From positions 1 through 5,653 of the forward strand of contig JASLNQ010000154.1 of NCBI GenBank assembly GCA_030745955.1: DNA of 5,653 nt, in the 5' to 3' direction. The stretch comes from Dehalococcoidia bacterium. GTDB taxonomy: Bacteria > Chloroflexota > Dehalococcoidia > UBA1151 > UBA1328. A program made the translations under genes and the position numbers. The notes beneath the pieces are model-generated. The model was not told where the DNA came from, searched no databases, and saw only the letters and a program-made list of their open reading frames with translations. Positions 1 through 5,653 of this stretch are shown in pieces. How positions within the stretch are numbered: the first letter of the stretch is position 1; each line of letters starts with the position of its first letter.

Positions 1-77
1 TCAAGAGGCTGTGACAAACACCAAAAGTGTTACCTATGTCTCCGAACAATGTGTTACCCATCTCTCCGGTATGTACA
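1..77. mobile_element. Possible terminal segment of an insertion sequence (IS481/IS3-like end), partial
   Basis: This stretch looks AT-richer than the genes that follow. It contains two near-identical copies of a GTGTTACC-type motif and finishes in TGTACA at 72-77, so the opposite strand begins with TGT, as many IS481-type ends do. From memory, tandem 'GTGTTACCTATGTCTCCG' motifs of this kind lie downstream of the transposase gene in some IS481/IS3-like elements; I cannot run a search to confirm it. If so, the transposase would lie to the left of the window and could end at the TGA at 12-14 (frame 3). Only one end is visible, so no target duplication can be checked. An alternative is an ordinary intergenic or 3' coding region with a chance repeat. 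Confidence 0.4.
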
Positions 78-175
78 AGGTCAGGGCGAAGGTGGAGCAG
101 CACCGGGGCAAGATACTGGCAGTCGGTGCTTCGCCTGACATTCAAGAAATTCTAGGCGTCATCAACCACAAATGA
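2..175 (+). pseudogene. Open 3' tail of an unrecognised reading frame, probably a gene remnant
   Basis: A frame entering from the left edge stays open to a TGA at 173-175. Only its last part looks protein-like: from about position 92 it reads VEQHRGKILAVGASPDIQE, followed by a hydrophobic-polar tail ending in NHK. The first 70 bases translate through the repeat motifs and are unlikely to be coding. A 34-residue frame could start at the ATG at 71, but I see no ribosome binding site. The simplest reading is the 3' end of a gene cut by the putative insertion. The GKILAVGASP stretch faintly recalls the end of a STAS-like domain, but that is too weak to name. It could equally be noncoding. Confidence 0.25.
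27..68 (+). repeat. Two imperfect 18-bp direct repeats, 24 bp apart
   Basis: Copy one at 27-44 reads GTGTTACCTATGTCTCCG and copy two at 51-68 reads GTGTTACCCATCTCTCCG. They agree at 16 of 18 positions, and their starts are 24 bases apart, about two helical turns plus a few bases. The arrangement resembles paired transposase-binding motifs inside an IS end. It could also be a regulator site, but no gene starts close enough downstream to make that the better reading. Confidence 0.65.
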
Positions 176-235
176 CGCGGTGTCGGCATTACTATGCGCA
201 CGTGTTGATATCTGCCATCTCGCAGCGGTGCTATT

Positions 236-241
236 GAGGAG
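236..241 (+). promoter_or_regulatory. Ribosome binding site deciding the start of the NHL-repeat gene
   Basis: GAGGAG lies 4 bases before the ATG at 246, within the run GAGGAGAAAA. The frame extends upstream to a GTG at 180, but that start has no comparable site and would add 22 residues unlike the family. The ATG at 246 is therefore preferred. Confidence 0.8.
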
Positions 242-245
242 AAAA

Positions 246-1265
246 ATGCCAGCCACAGTCACGTCCGAAACCGTCTTCGAACCCGTTCCCGGCTGGGCGA
301 AAGTGCCGCACGGCATCTGGCTGCGTGAGGCGACTTCAGTTGCGGTAGACAGCAACGACAACGTGTTTGTTTTCAATCGCGGCAACAAGCCAGTGCTGGT
401 GTTCGACCCCGACGGCAACGTGACCGATATGTGGGGTAACGACAACCCACCTGACAGGGTTCGGATCCTCTGCGATCCGTATGGCAACGCATCGCAGTTC
501 TGGGACACCTGGTTCTCGAGACCACATGCCATCACCATCGACCACGAGCAGAACATATGGCTTGTCGATGACACCGGGCACCAGATCCACAAGATGACCG
601 AGTCGGGTGAGTACGTGATGACGATCGGCACTGGCGAGCCTGCTGAGGTTCAGAGCGGTGAGATGTTCAACAAGCCGACCGACGTAGCAATCTCCAGGAA
701 GACCGGCGACATTTTTATCTCTGACGGATACGGAAACTCGCGTGTTCACCGCCTCGATGCCGAAGGGAATCACGTCACGTCGTGGGGCACATCGGGGACG
801 GATGATGGCGAGTTCAACCTGCCGCACAACCTCGCGCTGATCGACGATGAAGAAGTGATCGTGTGCGATCGTGAGAGCCACCGCGTCCAGGTGTTTTCTG
901 TCGATGGCGAGTACCGGCATCAGTGGAACGCCCACAAGGCGGTCGCTGTCGAGGTGACCGGCAGCGGTGACGATGTGCGGATCTACATCGCCGAGCAGGG
1001 GCCTACGAGTGGTTCGCCGACACGGGGAGTGGCGAATATCGGTAACCGCGTTGCCGTGTACGACCGTGAGGGCAACCGCGTTGCGAGGTTCGGCTCGACC
1101 GAGTTCGGCGAGGGGCCGGATCAGTTCCTGTGGCCGCATAGCCTGGCGATCGATTCGCATGGCGATGTGTATGTGGCCGAGGTGTCATACGTCGAGTGGG
1201 GCCGGTTCCAGCGTCCCAGGCGCGAGATGGCGTCGCTGCGAAAGTGGAAAAGGGCCAGCGGCTGA
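246..1265 (+). CDS. NHL-repeat six-bladed beta-propeller protein, peptidylglycine amidating lyase (PAL)-like
   Basis: This 339-residue protein has about six NHL blades (roughly 29-63, 92-128, 143-181, 192-228, 232-283 and 296-338) with typical 'D..G.vyV.D...rV..f' strands. It resembles the lyase half of peptidylglycine alpha-amidating monooxygenase, which cleaves peptidyl-alpha-hydroxyglycine to the amide plus glyoxylate. Three 'PH' motifs (SRPHAITID His95, NLPHNLAL His194, LWPHSLAID His298) match the three zinc histidines. NRG (Arg45) and SDGYGNSR (Tyr162) match the catalytic Arg and Tyr as I remember them from the rat enzyme. No monooxygenase half is fused or adjacent. I see no signal peptide from the chosen start, so it appears cytoplasmic, unlike the secretory animal enzyme. 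The true substrate in bacteria is unknown to me. The gene stands alone, converging on nth. An alternative is a non-enzymatic NHL scaffold. Confidence 0.85.
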   Translation: MPATVTSETVFEPVPGWAKVPHGIWLREATSVAVDSNDNVFVFNRGNKPVLVFDPDGNVTDMWGNDNPPDRVRILCDPYGNASQFWDTWFSRPHAITIDHEQNIWLVDDTGHQIHKMTESGEYVMTIGTGEPAEVQSGEMFNKPTDVAISRKTGDIFISDGYGNSRVHRLDAEGNHVTSWGTSGTDDGEFNLPHNLALIDDEEVIVCDRESHRVQVFSVDGEYRHQWNAHKAVAVEVTGSGDDVRIYIAEQGPTSGSPTRGVANIGNRVAVYDREGNRVARFGSTEFGEGPDQFLWPHSLAIDSHGDVYVAEVSYVEWGRFQRPRREMASLRKWKRASG

Positions 1266-1286
1266 GCGTTCGGGTGGCGGGACTGG

Positions 1287-1979
1287 CTACTTAGCCGTGC
1301 TGGACGGGCATTCGGCTGCCAGTGGGCAGGTTGCGCACTGCGGGATGCGGGCTTTGCAGACCCGGCGGCCGTGGGTGATCAGCAGTACGTGCATTTCGTA
1401 GCGGTCATCTTCCGGGATCATCTCTTCCATGATCGGGTGCGCCTGGTCGGCGGTCGTCTTCGGGCCAATCAACCCGAGTCGTTTCGAAACCCGGTGGATG
1501 TGGGTATCGACCGGGAACGCGGGCATTTTCAATGAGAAGGACATCACGACTGCTGCGGTCTTGGGTCCGACACCCGGCAGCGACGTGAGCCACAACCGGG
1601 CCTCTTCGAGTGGGAGGCCGACGAGAAACTCCAGTTCAAAATGACCGAGCCGTTCCAGGATTTCGACGAGTATCTGTTGGATTCGTATCGATTTCTGGTT
1701 GGCGAGCCCGCCGTGACGAATGGCGTCGGCGACGGTTGACGTATCGGCTTCGATCACCTCGCCCCAGGTCGGGAGCCGGCCGCGGAGCGATTCGTAGGCG
1801 CGCTCGGCGTTGAGATCGGACGTGTGCTGGGTGAGGACCGTGAAGATCAACTCATCGAGGGCGATCATGCGGGGCCGCCACTCGATCGGTCCGTAGATCG
1901 AATCCAGGCGCTGCTGGACGAGTGCGACAGCGACCGATGGTTTGCGTTTCCGATGTCGCCGGGTGGTCCCTGGTGGCAT
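1287..1979 (-). CDS. nth: Endonuclease III-like DNA glycosylase/AP lyase
   Basis: This 230-residue protein of the HhH-GPD superfamily excises oxidised pyrimidines and nicks abasic sites in base-excision repair. Visible features are the N-terminal helical core with LTQHTSD (49-55), the helix-hairpin-helix LPGVGPKTA (134-142) carrying Lys140, equivalent to the catalytic Lys120 of E. coli Nth, and PVDTHIHRV with Asp158, equivalent to Asp138. An iron-sulfur loop follows at Cys208, 215, 218 and 224 with spacing C-x6-C-x2-C-x5-C, so a 4Fe-4S cluster is expected. The length is slightly above the E. coli enzyme because of a basic N-terminal tail (TRRHRKRK). The ATG lies 7 bases after the stop of the prenyl synthase gene, with no clear ribosome binding site, which suggests translational coupling. 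MutY is less likely, as the protein lacks its C-terminal domain. Confidence 0.93.
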   Translation of the reverse strand: MPPGTTRRHRKRKPSVAVALVQQRLDSIYGPIEWRPRMIALDELIFTVLTQHTSDLNAERAYESLRGRLPTWGEVIEADTSTVADAIRHGGLANQKSIRIQQILVEILERLGHFELEFLVGLPLEEARLWLTSLPGVGPKTAAVVMSFSLKMPAFPVDTHIHRVSKRLGLIGPKTTADQAHPIMEEMIPEDDRYEMHVLLITHGRRVCKARIPQCATCPLAAECPSSTAK

Positions 1980-1986
1980 TATTTGG

Positions 1987-2991
1987 TTAGTAGTTACGAG
2001 TCTGGACGTACTCGGCGAGGGCCAGCAGCGAGTCGAGCGGGTCGGAGGGGGGGATGCCGTCGAGCGAGCGGACGGCGGTTTCTATGTAGTCGTTGGCTAC
2101 CTGGTGGGTTTGTTCAAGGGCGCCGGTCTGCTTGATTGCTTCGACCGTACCGGGAAGCAGATCGGTCCTGGCTTCTTCCGTGGCTGTAAAGAAGCTGGAG
2201 ATTTCGTCGGCAGCGCCGTTTTCGGCGGCAATGATGGCTGGCAGCGTGAGAATTCCTTCGCCGAGATCGTGGCCGGCCGGTTTGCCCAGCTGCTCGCTGG
2301 TTGCGCTGTAGTCGAGCAGGTCGTCGTAGACCTGGTAGGCCATGCCGATGCTGTAACCGTAGTTGCGAAGGTTTTCGACCGACTCGTCGTCGCCTTCGCC
2401 GAGGACGGCCCCGGCTTCTGCAGCGGTGCAAAACAGTGAAGCGGTCTTGTCGTAGATCCGCTGCCTGTACTCTTCGACCGTGACGCCTGGCCGCCATGCC
2501 GTGTATATCTCGTTCAGTTCACCGCGTGCGAGCTCGGTGATCGTTTCGGCGAAGCGGCGGACGAGACGGATGTTGTTCGTATCGCAGACGTACATGGCCG
2601 AGGTGGCGAAGACGAAGTCGCCGATGAGGACGGCCACGTTTCGGCCCCACAGGTTGCTGGCGGTCTGGTGGCCGCGCCGGGTATCGGCGTGATCGACCGT
2701 GTCGTCGTGGACGAGCGTTGCGATGTGGAGCAGTTCGACCGCGGTGGCCATTTTGATCGACCGCTCGTCTTTACCGTGTCCCCACAGGCGGGAGCTCAGC
2801 AGGGTGAGTGCGGGTCTGACACGTTTGCCAGGAGTGGCGAGGACGTGCTGTAGCTGGACATCGAGGTCGGCAGGGTGTCCAGGCGAGTTATCGGGCGCTT
2901 TCTCGGCGATGCTGGCAATTTCGGCGATCACGGCCTGCAAGTCGTGATCGACCGGCTCGTAGATGCTTTCCTGTGTGATGGCTTCGACCAT
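1987..2991 (-). CDS. Long-chain polyprenyl diphosphate synthase (trans-isoprenyl synthase)
   Basis: This 334-residue all-helical prenyltransferase condenses isopentenyl diphosphate onto an allylic diphosphate to build an all-trans chain, probably the side chain of a respiratory quinone. In order, the motifs are GKRVRP (55-60), the first Asp-rich motif in HDDTVD (Asp96, Asp97, Asp100) followed by RRG (105-107), DKTASLF (181-187) and the second Asp-rich motif DDLLD (223-227), then GKPAGHDLGEG. All Mg2+-diphosphate ligands are present. The fifth residue before the first Asp motif is Ala91 and the fourth is Thr92; small residues there usually leave room for long products (heptaprenyl to nonaprenyl) rather than C15 or C20. 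The exact chain length cannot be read from sequence, so no symbol (hepT, ispB, sdsA) is assigned. It follows metG after 21 bases, without an obvious Shine-Dalgarno. Confidence 0.92.
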   Translation of the reverse strand: MVEAITQESIYEPVDHDLQAVIAEIASIAEKAPDNSPGHPADLDVQLQHVLATPGKRVRPALTLLSSRLWGHGKDERSIKMATAVELLHIATLVHDDTVDHADTRRGHQTASNLWGRNVAVLIGDFVFATSAMYVCDTNNIRLVRRFAETITELARGELNEIYTAWRPGVTVEEYRQRIYDKTASLFCTAAEAGAVLGEGDDESVENLRNYGYSIGMAYQVYDDLLDYSATSEQLGKPAGHDLGEGILTLPAIIAAENGAADEISSFFTATEEARTDLLPGTVEAIKQTGALEQTHQVANDYIETAVRSLDGIPPSDPLDSLLALAEYVQTRNY

Positions 2992-3012
2992 TGAATTGAA
3001 CAGCCCGGAGTG

Positions 3013-4680
3013 TTATCCACCCGTGAGTCGGTTGTTTTCTTCCTCAATTATCGAGTCGTCGAGCTTACGGAACAGCGGTACTGGCTTTTCGAGCGGTGCC
3101 CCCGGGATGATGTCCCGCCGGGTCCATCCGTCGGAAAGCGTGTCGCTGTCGCTGAATAGCATACTGTGAATCTTGTCGGCGGAAAGTGGCACGAACATGT
3201 AGAACACGGTGCGCAAAGTGGCGATCATGTTGAGGCCAACCCACAGCGTTGTGCCAGCGGCCGGTTTATCGGTCTTCACGACCGCCCAGGGCTGCTTGGT
3301 GTCGACGTAGCGGTTGCCGTGCCTTGCGAGCCTCATGGCGGCGCGAAGTCCGTCACGGAACCGGCGTGCCTCAAGCGCGGCGGCGACTTCTTCGAGCGCA
3401 GTGTCGCAGGCTGCGAGCGCGTCACGGTCTGCTTCGTCCAGCTCGCCCGGTTCGGGTACGGCGTTGTCGAAGTTTCGAGTGGTGATCGTCAGCACGCGGT
3501 GCACGAAGTTACCGAACGTGGCGACCAGTTCGTTGTTGTTAGCGGCTACAAAGCCTTCCCAGGTGAATTCCGAGTCGGAGGTTTCCGGCATGATCGCCGA
3601 CAGGTAATAACGCAGAGGGTCGGGCTCGTAGCGGGTCAGGAAATCGGGGAGCTGGACGCCGTTGCCGCTGCTCTTGGAGAAATCGAACCCGCCAAAGGTC
3701 AGGAATTCGTTGGCGACGACATCGGTAGGCAGGTTCAGGCCGCCGTTACCGAGCAGGATCGCCGGCAAAATGATCGTGTGAAACGCGACGTTGTCTTTGC
3801 CCTGGAAGTAGTAGGACTCGCCGTCCGGCTCGACCCACCACTTTTTCCAGGCGTCTGGCGCACCCTGTTGCTCGGCCCATGCCCGGGTTGCCGACAGATA
3901 GCCCAGAACCGCTTCGAACCAAACGTATATGCGTTTCGACTCATAGCCTTCGACCGGGACCGGGACACCCCAATCGATGTCGCGCGTCATCGCCCGATCG
4001 TGGAGGCCTTCGCGGAGCATCCCCAGGGTTTGATTGCGGACATTTTGGCGCCATTCGTCTTTTCCGGTAACCCATTCTTCCAGTTGCTCCTGGAAATCAC
4101 CCAGCTTGAACATCTGGTGAGTCGTGTCTTTGAAGATAGGGGTCGACCCGTCGCGGGTGCTCCGAATATCGATCAGATCGATCGGATCGAGCGTTCGTCC
4201 ACAGTTATCGCACTGGTCGCCGCGGGCGGATTCATGCCCGCAGTGTGGGCATGTTCCTTCCACGAACCGGTCCGAAAGGAACCGTTGCTCGGTTTCCGAG
4301 TAGGGCATCGACTGGGTGGCTTCGACCATGTGGCCGTTTTCCATGAGCTTCGTGAACAGTTCCTGGGTTACTTCCCGATGGCGGTCCGTGTGCGTGTGCG
4401 TGTACAGGTCGTACGCGAAGTTCATGTCGCTGAGGGCTTTGCTCCAGATCGCGTGGTATCGGCCTGCGATCTCTTCGGGAGTTACGCCCTCGTCGGTCGC
4501 CAGGAGCGTGGTCGGGGTGCCATGCATATCGGAACCGGAGACCATAACCACGTCATTACCGATGATCCTGTGGAACCGGGCGAAGACGTCGGCCGGTACG
4601 ACCATACCCGCAATGTGGCCGAGGTGGGGTTCGCCGTTCATATACGGCCAGGCTACGGCGACAAGGATTTTTCGAGGCAA
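3013..4680 (-). CDS. metG: Methionine--tRNA ligase
   Basis: This class I synthetase charges tRNA-Met in the cytoplasm. With the TTG at 4680 as start it has 555 residues. It shows VAVAWPYMNGEPHLGH (HIGH equivalent HLGH, 19-22), the zinc knuckle Cys144, 147, 157 and 160 with spacing C-x2-C-x9-C-x2-C, RDIDWGVPVP (233-242), YVWFEA (252-257), and an anticodon-binding helical domain with NELVATFGNFVHRVL and NRYVDTKQPW. There is no C-terminal tRNA-binding appendix. The sequence is of the archaeal-like MetRS type found in several bacterial phyla. The signature loop KMSKS reads DFSKS (Asp333 to Ser337; Lys336 kept). The frame can be extended to a TTG at 4803, but that would add 41 residues unlike any MetRS and would start upstream of the predicted transcription start. 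TTG at 4680 has GGAAAG just before it and begins right at the Rossmann core. Confidence 0.95.
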   Translation of the reverse strand: MPRKILVAVAWPYMNGEPHLGHIAGMVVPADVFARFHRIIGNDVVMVSGSDMHGTPTTLLATDEGVTPEEIAGRYHAIWSKALSDMNFAYDLYTHTHTDRHREVTQELFTKLMENGHMVEATQSMPYSETEQRFLSDRFVEGTCPHCGHESARGDQCDNCGRTLDPIDLIDIRSTRDGSTPIFKDTTHQMFKLGDFQEQLEEWVTGKDEWRQNVRNQTLGMLREGLHDRAMTRDIDWGVPVPVEGYESKRIYVWFEAVLGYLSATRAWAEQQGAPDAWKKWWVEPDGESYYFQGKDNVAFHTIILPAILLGNGGLNLPTDVVANEFLTFGGFDFSKSSGNGVQLPDFLTRYEPDPLRYYLSAIMPETSDSEFTWEGFVAANNNELVATFGNFVHRVLTITTRNFDNAVPEPGELDEADRDALAACDTALEEVAAALEARRFRDGLRAAMRLARHGNRYVDTKQPWAVVKTDKPAAGTTLWVGLNMIATLRTVFYMFVPLSADKIHSMLFSDSDTLSDGWTRRDIIPGAPLEKPVPLFRKLDDSIIEEENNRLTGG

Positions 4681-4684
4681 GTGG

Positions 4685-4690
4685 CTTTCC
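4685..4690 (-). promoter_or_regulatory. Likely ribosome binding site for metG at the TTG start
   Basis: On the minus strand GGAAAG precedes TTG (4680-4678) by 4 bases. Spacing is a little short but usable. It is the only site of this kind near the point where MetRS homology begins, and I find no in-frame ATG or GTG between 4803 and 4680. Confidence 0.5.
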
Positions 4691-4741
4691 GGTTTCTGGC
4701 AGTACTGGGCGGGAGGTTGGCGACGCCGGTGCTGGAGGTTG

Positions 4742-4755
4742 CCCAGGATTCTGGG
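4742..4755 (-). other. Small perfect hairpin in the predicted metG leader
   Basis: CCCAG and CTGGG form a 5-bp stem with a 4-base loop, 62 bases upstream of the metG start and about 25 bases after the predicted transcription start. No U-run follows, so it is not an intrinsic terminator, and no T-box-type conserved sequence is visible around it. It may be incidental. Confidence 0.3.
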
Positions 4756-4785
4756 AGCGCCGAGGATGATTTCGAATCGGTAACC

Positions 4786-4813
4786 ATTATAGCCAGCGGG
4801 CAACTGGTATCAG
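4786..4813 (-). promoter_or_regulatory. Candidate sigma-70-type promoter for metG and downstream genes
   Basis: On the minus strand a perfect -10 box TATAAT (4791-4786) lies 16 bases after CTGATA (4813-4808), which matches TTGACA at 4 of 6 positions. Transcription would begin near 4779, giving a leader of about 100 bases to the TTG start at 4680. It sits in the only sizeable gap of the minus-strand cluster, just after the rsmI stop, which supports a real internal promoter. The -35 and spacer are suboptimal. Confidence 0.55.
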
Positions 4814-4840
4814 ACCACTTTTATTGATTCGGGTAGACGA

Positions 4841-5653
4841 TCAATTGCTCTCCAGCGATAGACGATAGACCCGGTTTTTTGGTGCGCCGGTGAGTTCGAC
4901 GACGCGGTCGACGAGGGTGCGGCCCTGCAGGCCCTGGGATTTGAGTTCGCGGATCGCTTCGATGATTTCGTCGTCGGAGATTTCATTTGCTGGCTGTTGG
5001 CCGGTGCCTTCGATAACGATGACGAACTCACCACGCGGATCGGTGAAGTGCGCTATGGCTTCTGAGGCAGTGCCCCTGAATATCTCTTCGTAGAGCTTGG
5101 TCAGCTCCCGGCTAACGACCAGCTGGCGATCGGGCAGCGTTTCGGAAATGTCGTAGAGTGTCGCCTTCACGCGGTGTGGCGATTCGTAAATGACAACCGG
5201 GCCAGACTCGGTTGCGGCGCTCTGCAACGCTCCAATGCGGTCGTTTTGCCTGCGGGGCAGGAAGCCGAGGAACAGGAACCGGTCGAATGCCCAGCCGGTT
5301 ACCGACAGGGCCGTGCTGACAGCGGAGGGACCGGGGAGCGGAACGACGTCGTGCCCCTTTGCTACCGCTTCGCTCACCAGGGCCGAACCGGGATCACTGA
5401 TGCCGGGGGTTCCGGCGTCGGTTACCAGCGCCATGTCTCCGGTCCCGAGCCGTGCCACGACGCTTTTCAGGCGTTCGGGCGATGTGTGTTCGTGCAGGCT
5501 TTCGAGGCTGGGCGATGCTCCGATGTGGTTGAGGAGTTTTCGGGTGACGCGGGTGTCTTCCGCGGCAACGACGGGAACACCCGACAGAATTTGGGTTGCA
5601 CGCGCTGTCAGGTCGGCGAGATTTCCGATGGGTGTTGCGACAACGTAGAGGGT
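4841..5653 (-). CDS. rsmI: 16S rRNA (cytidine-1402-2'-O)-methyltransferase, 5' end beyond the window
   Basis: RsmI 2'-O-methylates C1402 of 16S rRNA in the decoding centre, using S-adenosylmethionine. The window holds 270 residues plus the stop; the frame is open to the right edge. It begins TLYVVATPIGNLADLT, so only the start codon and a few residues are missing. Family motifs follow in order: AAEDTRVTRKLLNH (30-43, counting from the window edge), VTDAGTPGISDPG (77-89, the SAM-binding loop of the tetrapyrrole-methylase fold), PLPGPSAVSTALSVTG (105-120), FLGFLPRR (128-135), YESPHRV (156-162), SRELTKLYEEIFRGT (181-195) and a C-terminal helical region ending in LTGAPKNRVYRLSLESN. A GTG at 5458 could be mistaken for the start, but it would remove the N-terminal catalytic segment. 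The gene lies upstream of metG in the same direction; no terminator is visible between them. Confidence 0.96.
   Translation of the reverse strand, partial: TLYVVATPIGNLADLTARATQILSGVPVVAAEDTRVTRKLLNHIGASPSLESLHEHTSPERLKSVVARLGTGDMALVTDAGTPGISDPGSALVSEAVAKGHDVVPLPGPSAVSTALSVTGWAFDRFLFLGFLPRRQNDRIGALQSAATESGPVVIYESPHRVKATLYDISETLPDRQLVVSRELTKLYEEIFRGTASEAIAHFTDPRGEFVIVIEGTGQQPANEISDDEIIEAIRELKSQGLQGRTLVDRVVELTGAPKNRVYRLSLESN

Noticed and set aside
205..235. TTGATA at 205-210 as a -35 box for the propeller gene.
   Set aside because: The bases 17-19 positions downstream give only a poor -10 match, and transcription would start at or within the ribosome binding site. A TACTAT at 190-195 has no convincing -35 either.
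336..1160. A 274-codon open frame on the minus strand across the propeller gene.
   Set aside because: The plus-strand frame carries clear NHL blades and active-site motifs and a good ribosome binding site; the antisense translation has no recognisable features.
1942..2439. A 165-codon plus-strand frame opposite the prenyl synthase gene.
   Set aside because: It is antisense to a gene with both Asp-rich motifs intact, and has no ribosome binding site or recognisable protein features.
4171..4188. Four GATC sites within 18 bases, resembling an origin-like or methylation cluster.
   Set aside because: They lie inside metG and are explained by the codons for PIDLIDI just after the zinc knuckle; there are no DnaA boxes or AT-rich unwinding region nearby.
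4681..4790. A T-box riboswitch in the metG leader.
   Set aside because: No T-box core sequence, specifier stem or terminator/antiterminator pair is visible, and the leader is only about 100 bases.
3166..4827. A 553-codon open frame on the plus strand covering almost all of metG.
   Set aside because: It lies antisense to a gene with complete MetRS motifs, its translation shows no domain or motif I recognise, and long antisense frames are common opposite GC-rich genes.

Overview
The window looks like ordinary bacterial chromosome of moderately high GC. It carries four housekeeping genes on the minus strand, which converge on one plus-strand gene for a beta-propeller protein; the left edge may hold the end of an insertion sequence. 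Three things point towards a free-living bacterium of Chloroflexota (Dehalococcoidia / SAR202-like) type: the archaeal-flavoured methionyl-tRNA synthetase, the 'QHTSD' type of endonuclease III, and a stand-alone protein resembling peptidyl-alpha-hydroxyglycine alpha-amidating lyase. This placement is inference from family resemblance by eye; no marker gene settles it.

Layout. Positions 1-77 hold two imperfect 18-base direct repeats and a terminus-like TGTACA, reminiscent of the ends of IS481/IS3-like elements. Positions 78-175 hold a short open tail that may be the 3' end of a broken gene. A good ribosome binding site then precedes the plus-strand gene at 246-1265, a 339-residue NHL-repeat protein that keeps the metal-binding histidines and the catalytic Arg and Tyr of amidating lyases. 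It ends 21 bases from the stop of the convergent minus-strand cluster.

Read in its own direction, the minus-strand cluster is rsmI (runs off the right edge; only the first few residues are missing), metG, a long-chain polyprenyl diphosphate synthase gene, and an nth-like endonuclease III gene. The gaps between metG, the prenyl synthase gene and nth are 21 and 7 bases, which indicates co-transcription. The rsmI-metG gap is larger (about 160 bases with the start chosen here) and holds a perfect TATAAT with a plausible -35 box, so metG probably also has its own promoter. The cluster combines ribosome modification, tRNA charging, isoprenoid quinone side-chain synthesis and base-excision repair: a housekeeping operon, not a dedicated pathway.

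I see no strong evidence for an undescribed system. The items most worth a second look are the solitary amidating-lyase-like protein with an intact active site, the altered KMSKS loop of MetRS (DFSKS), the internal promoter and TTG start of metG, and the possible mobile-element end at the left edge.
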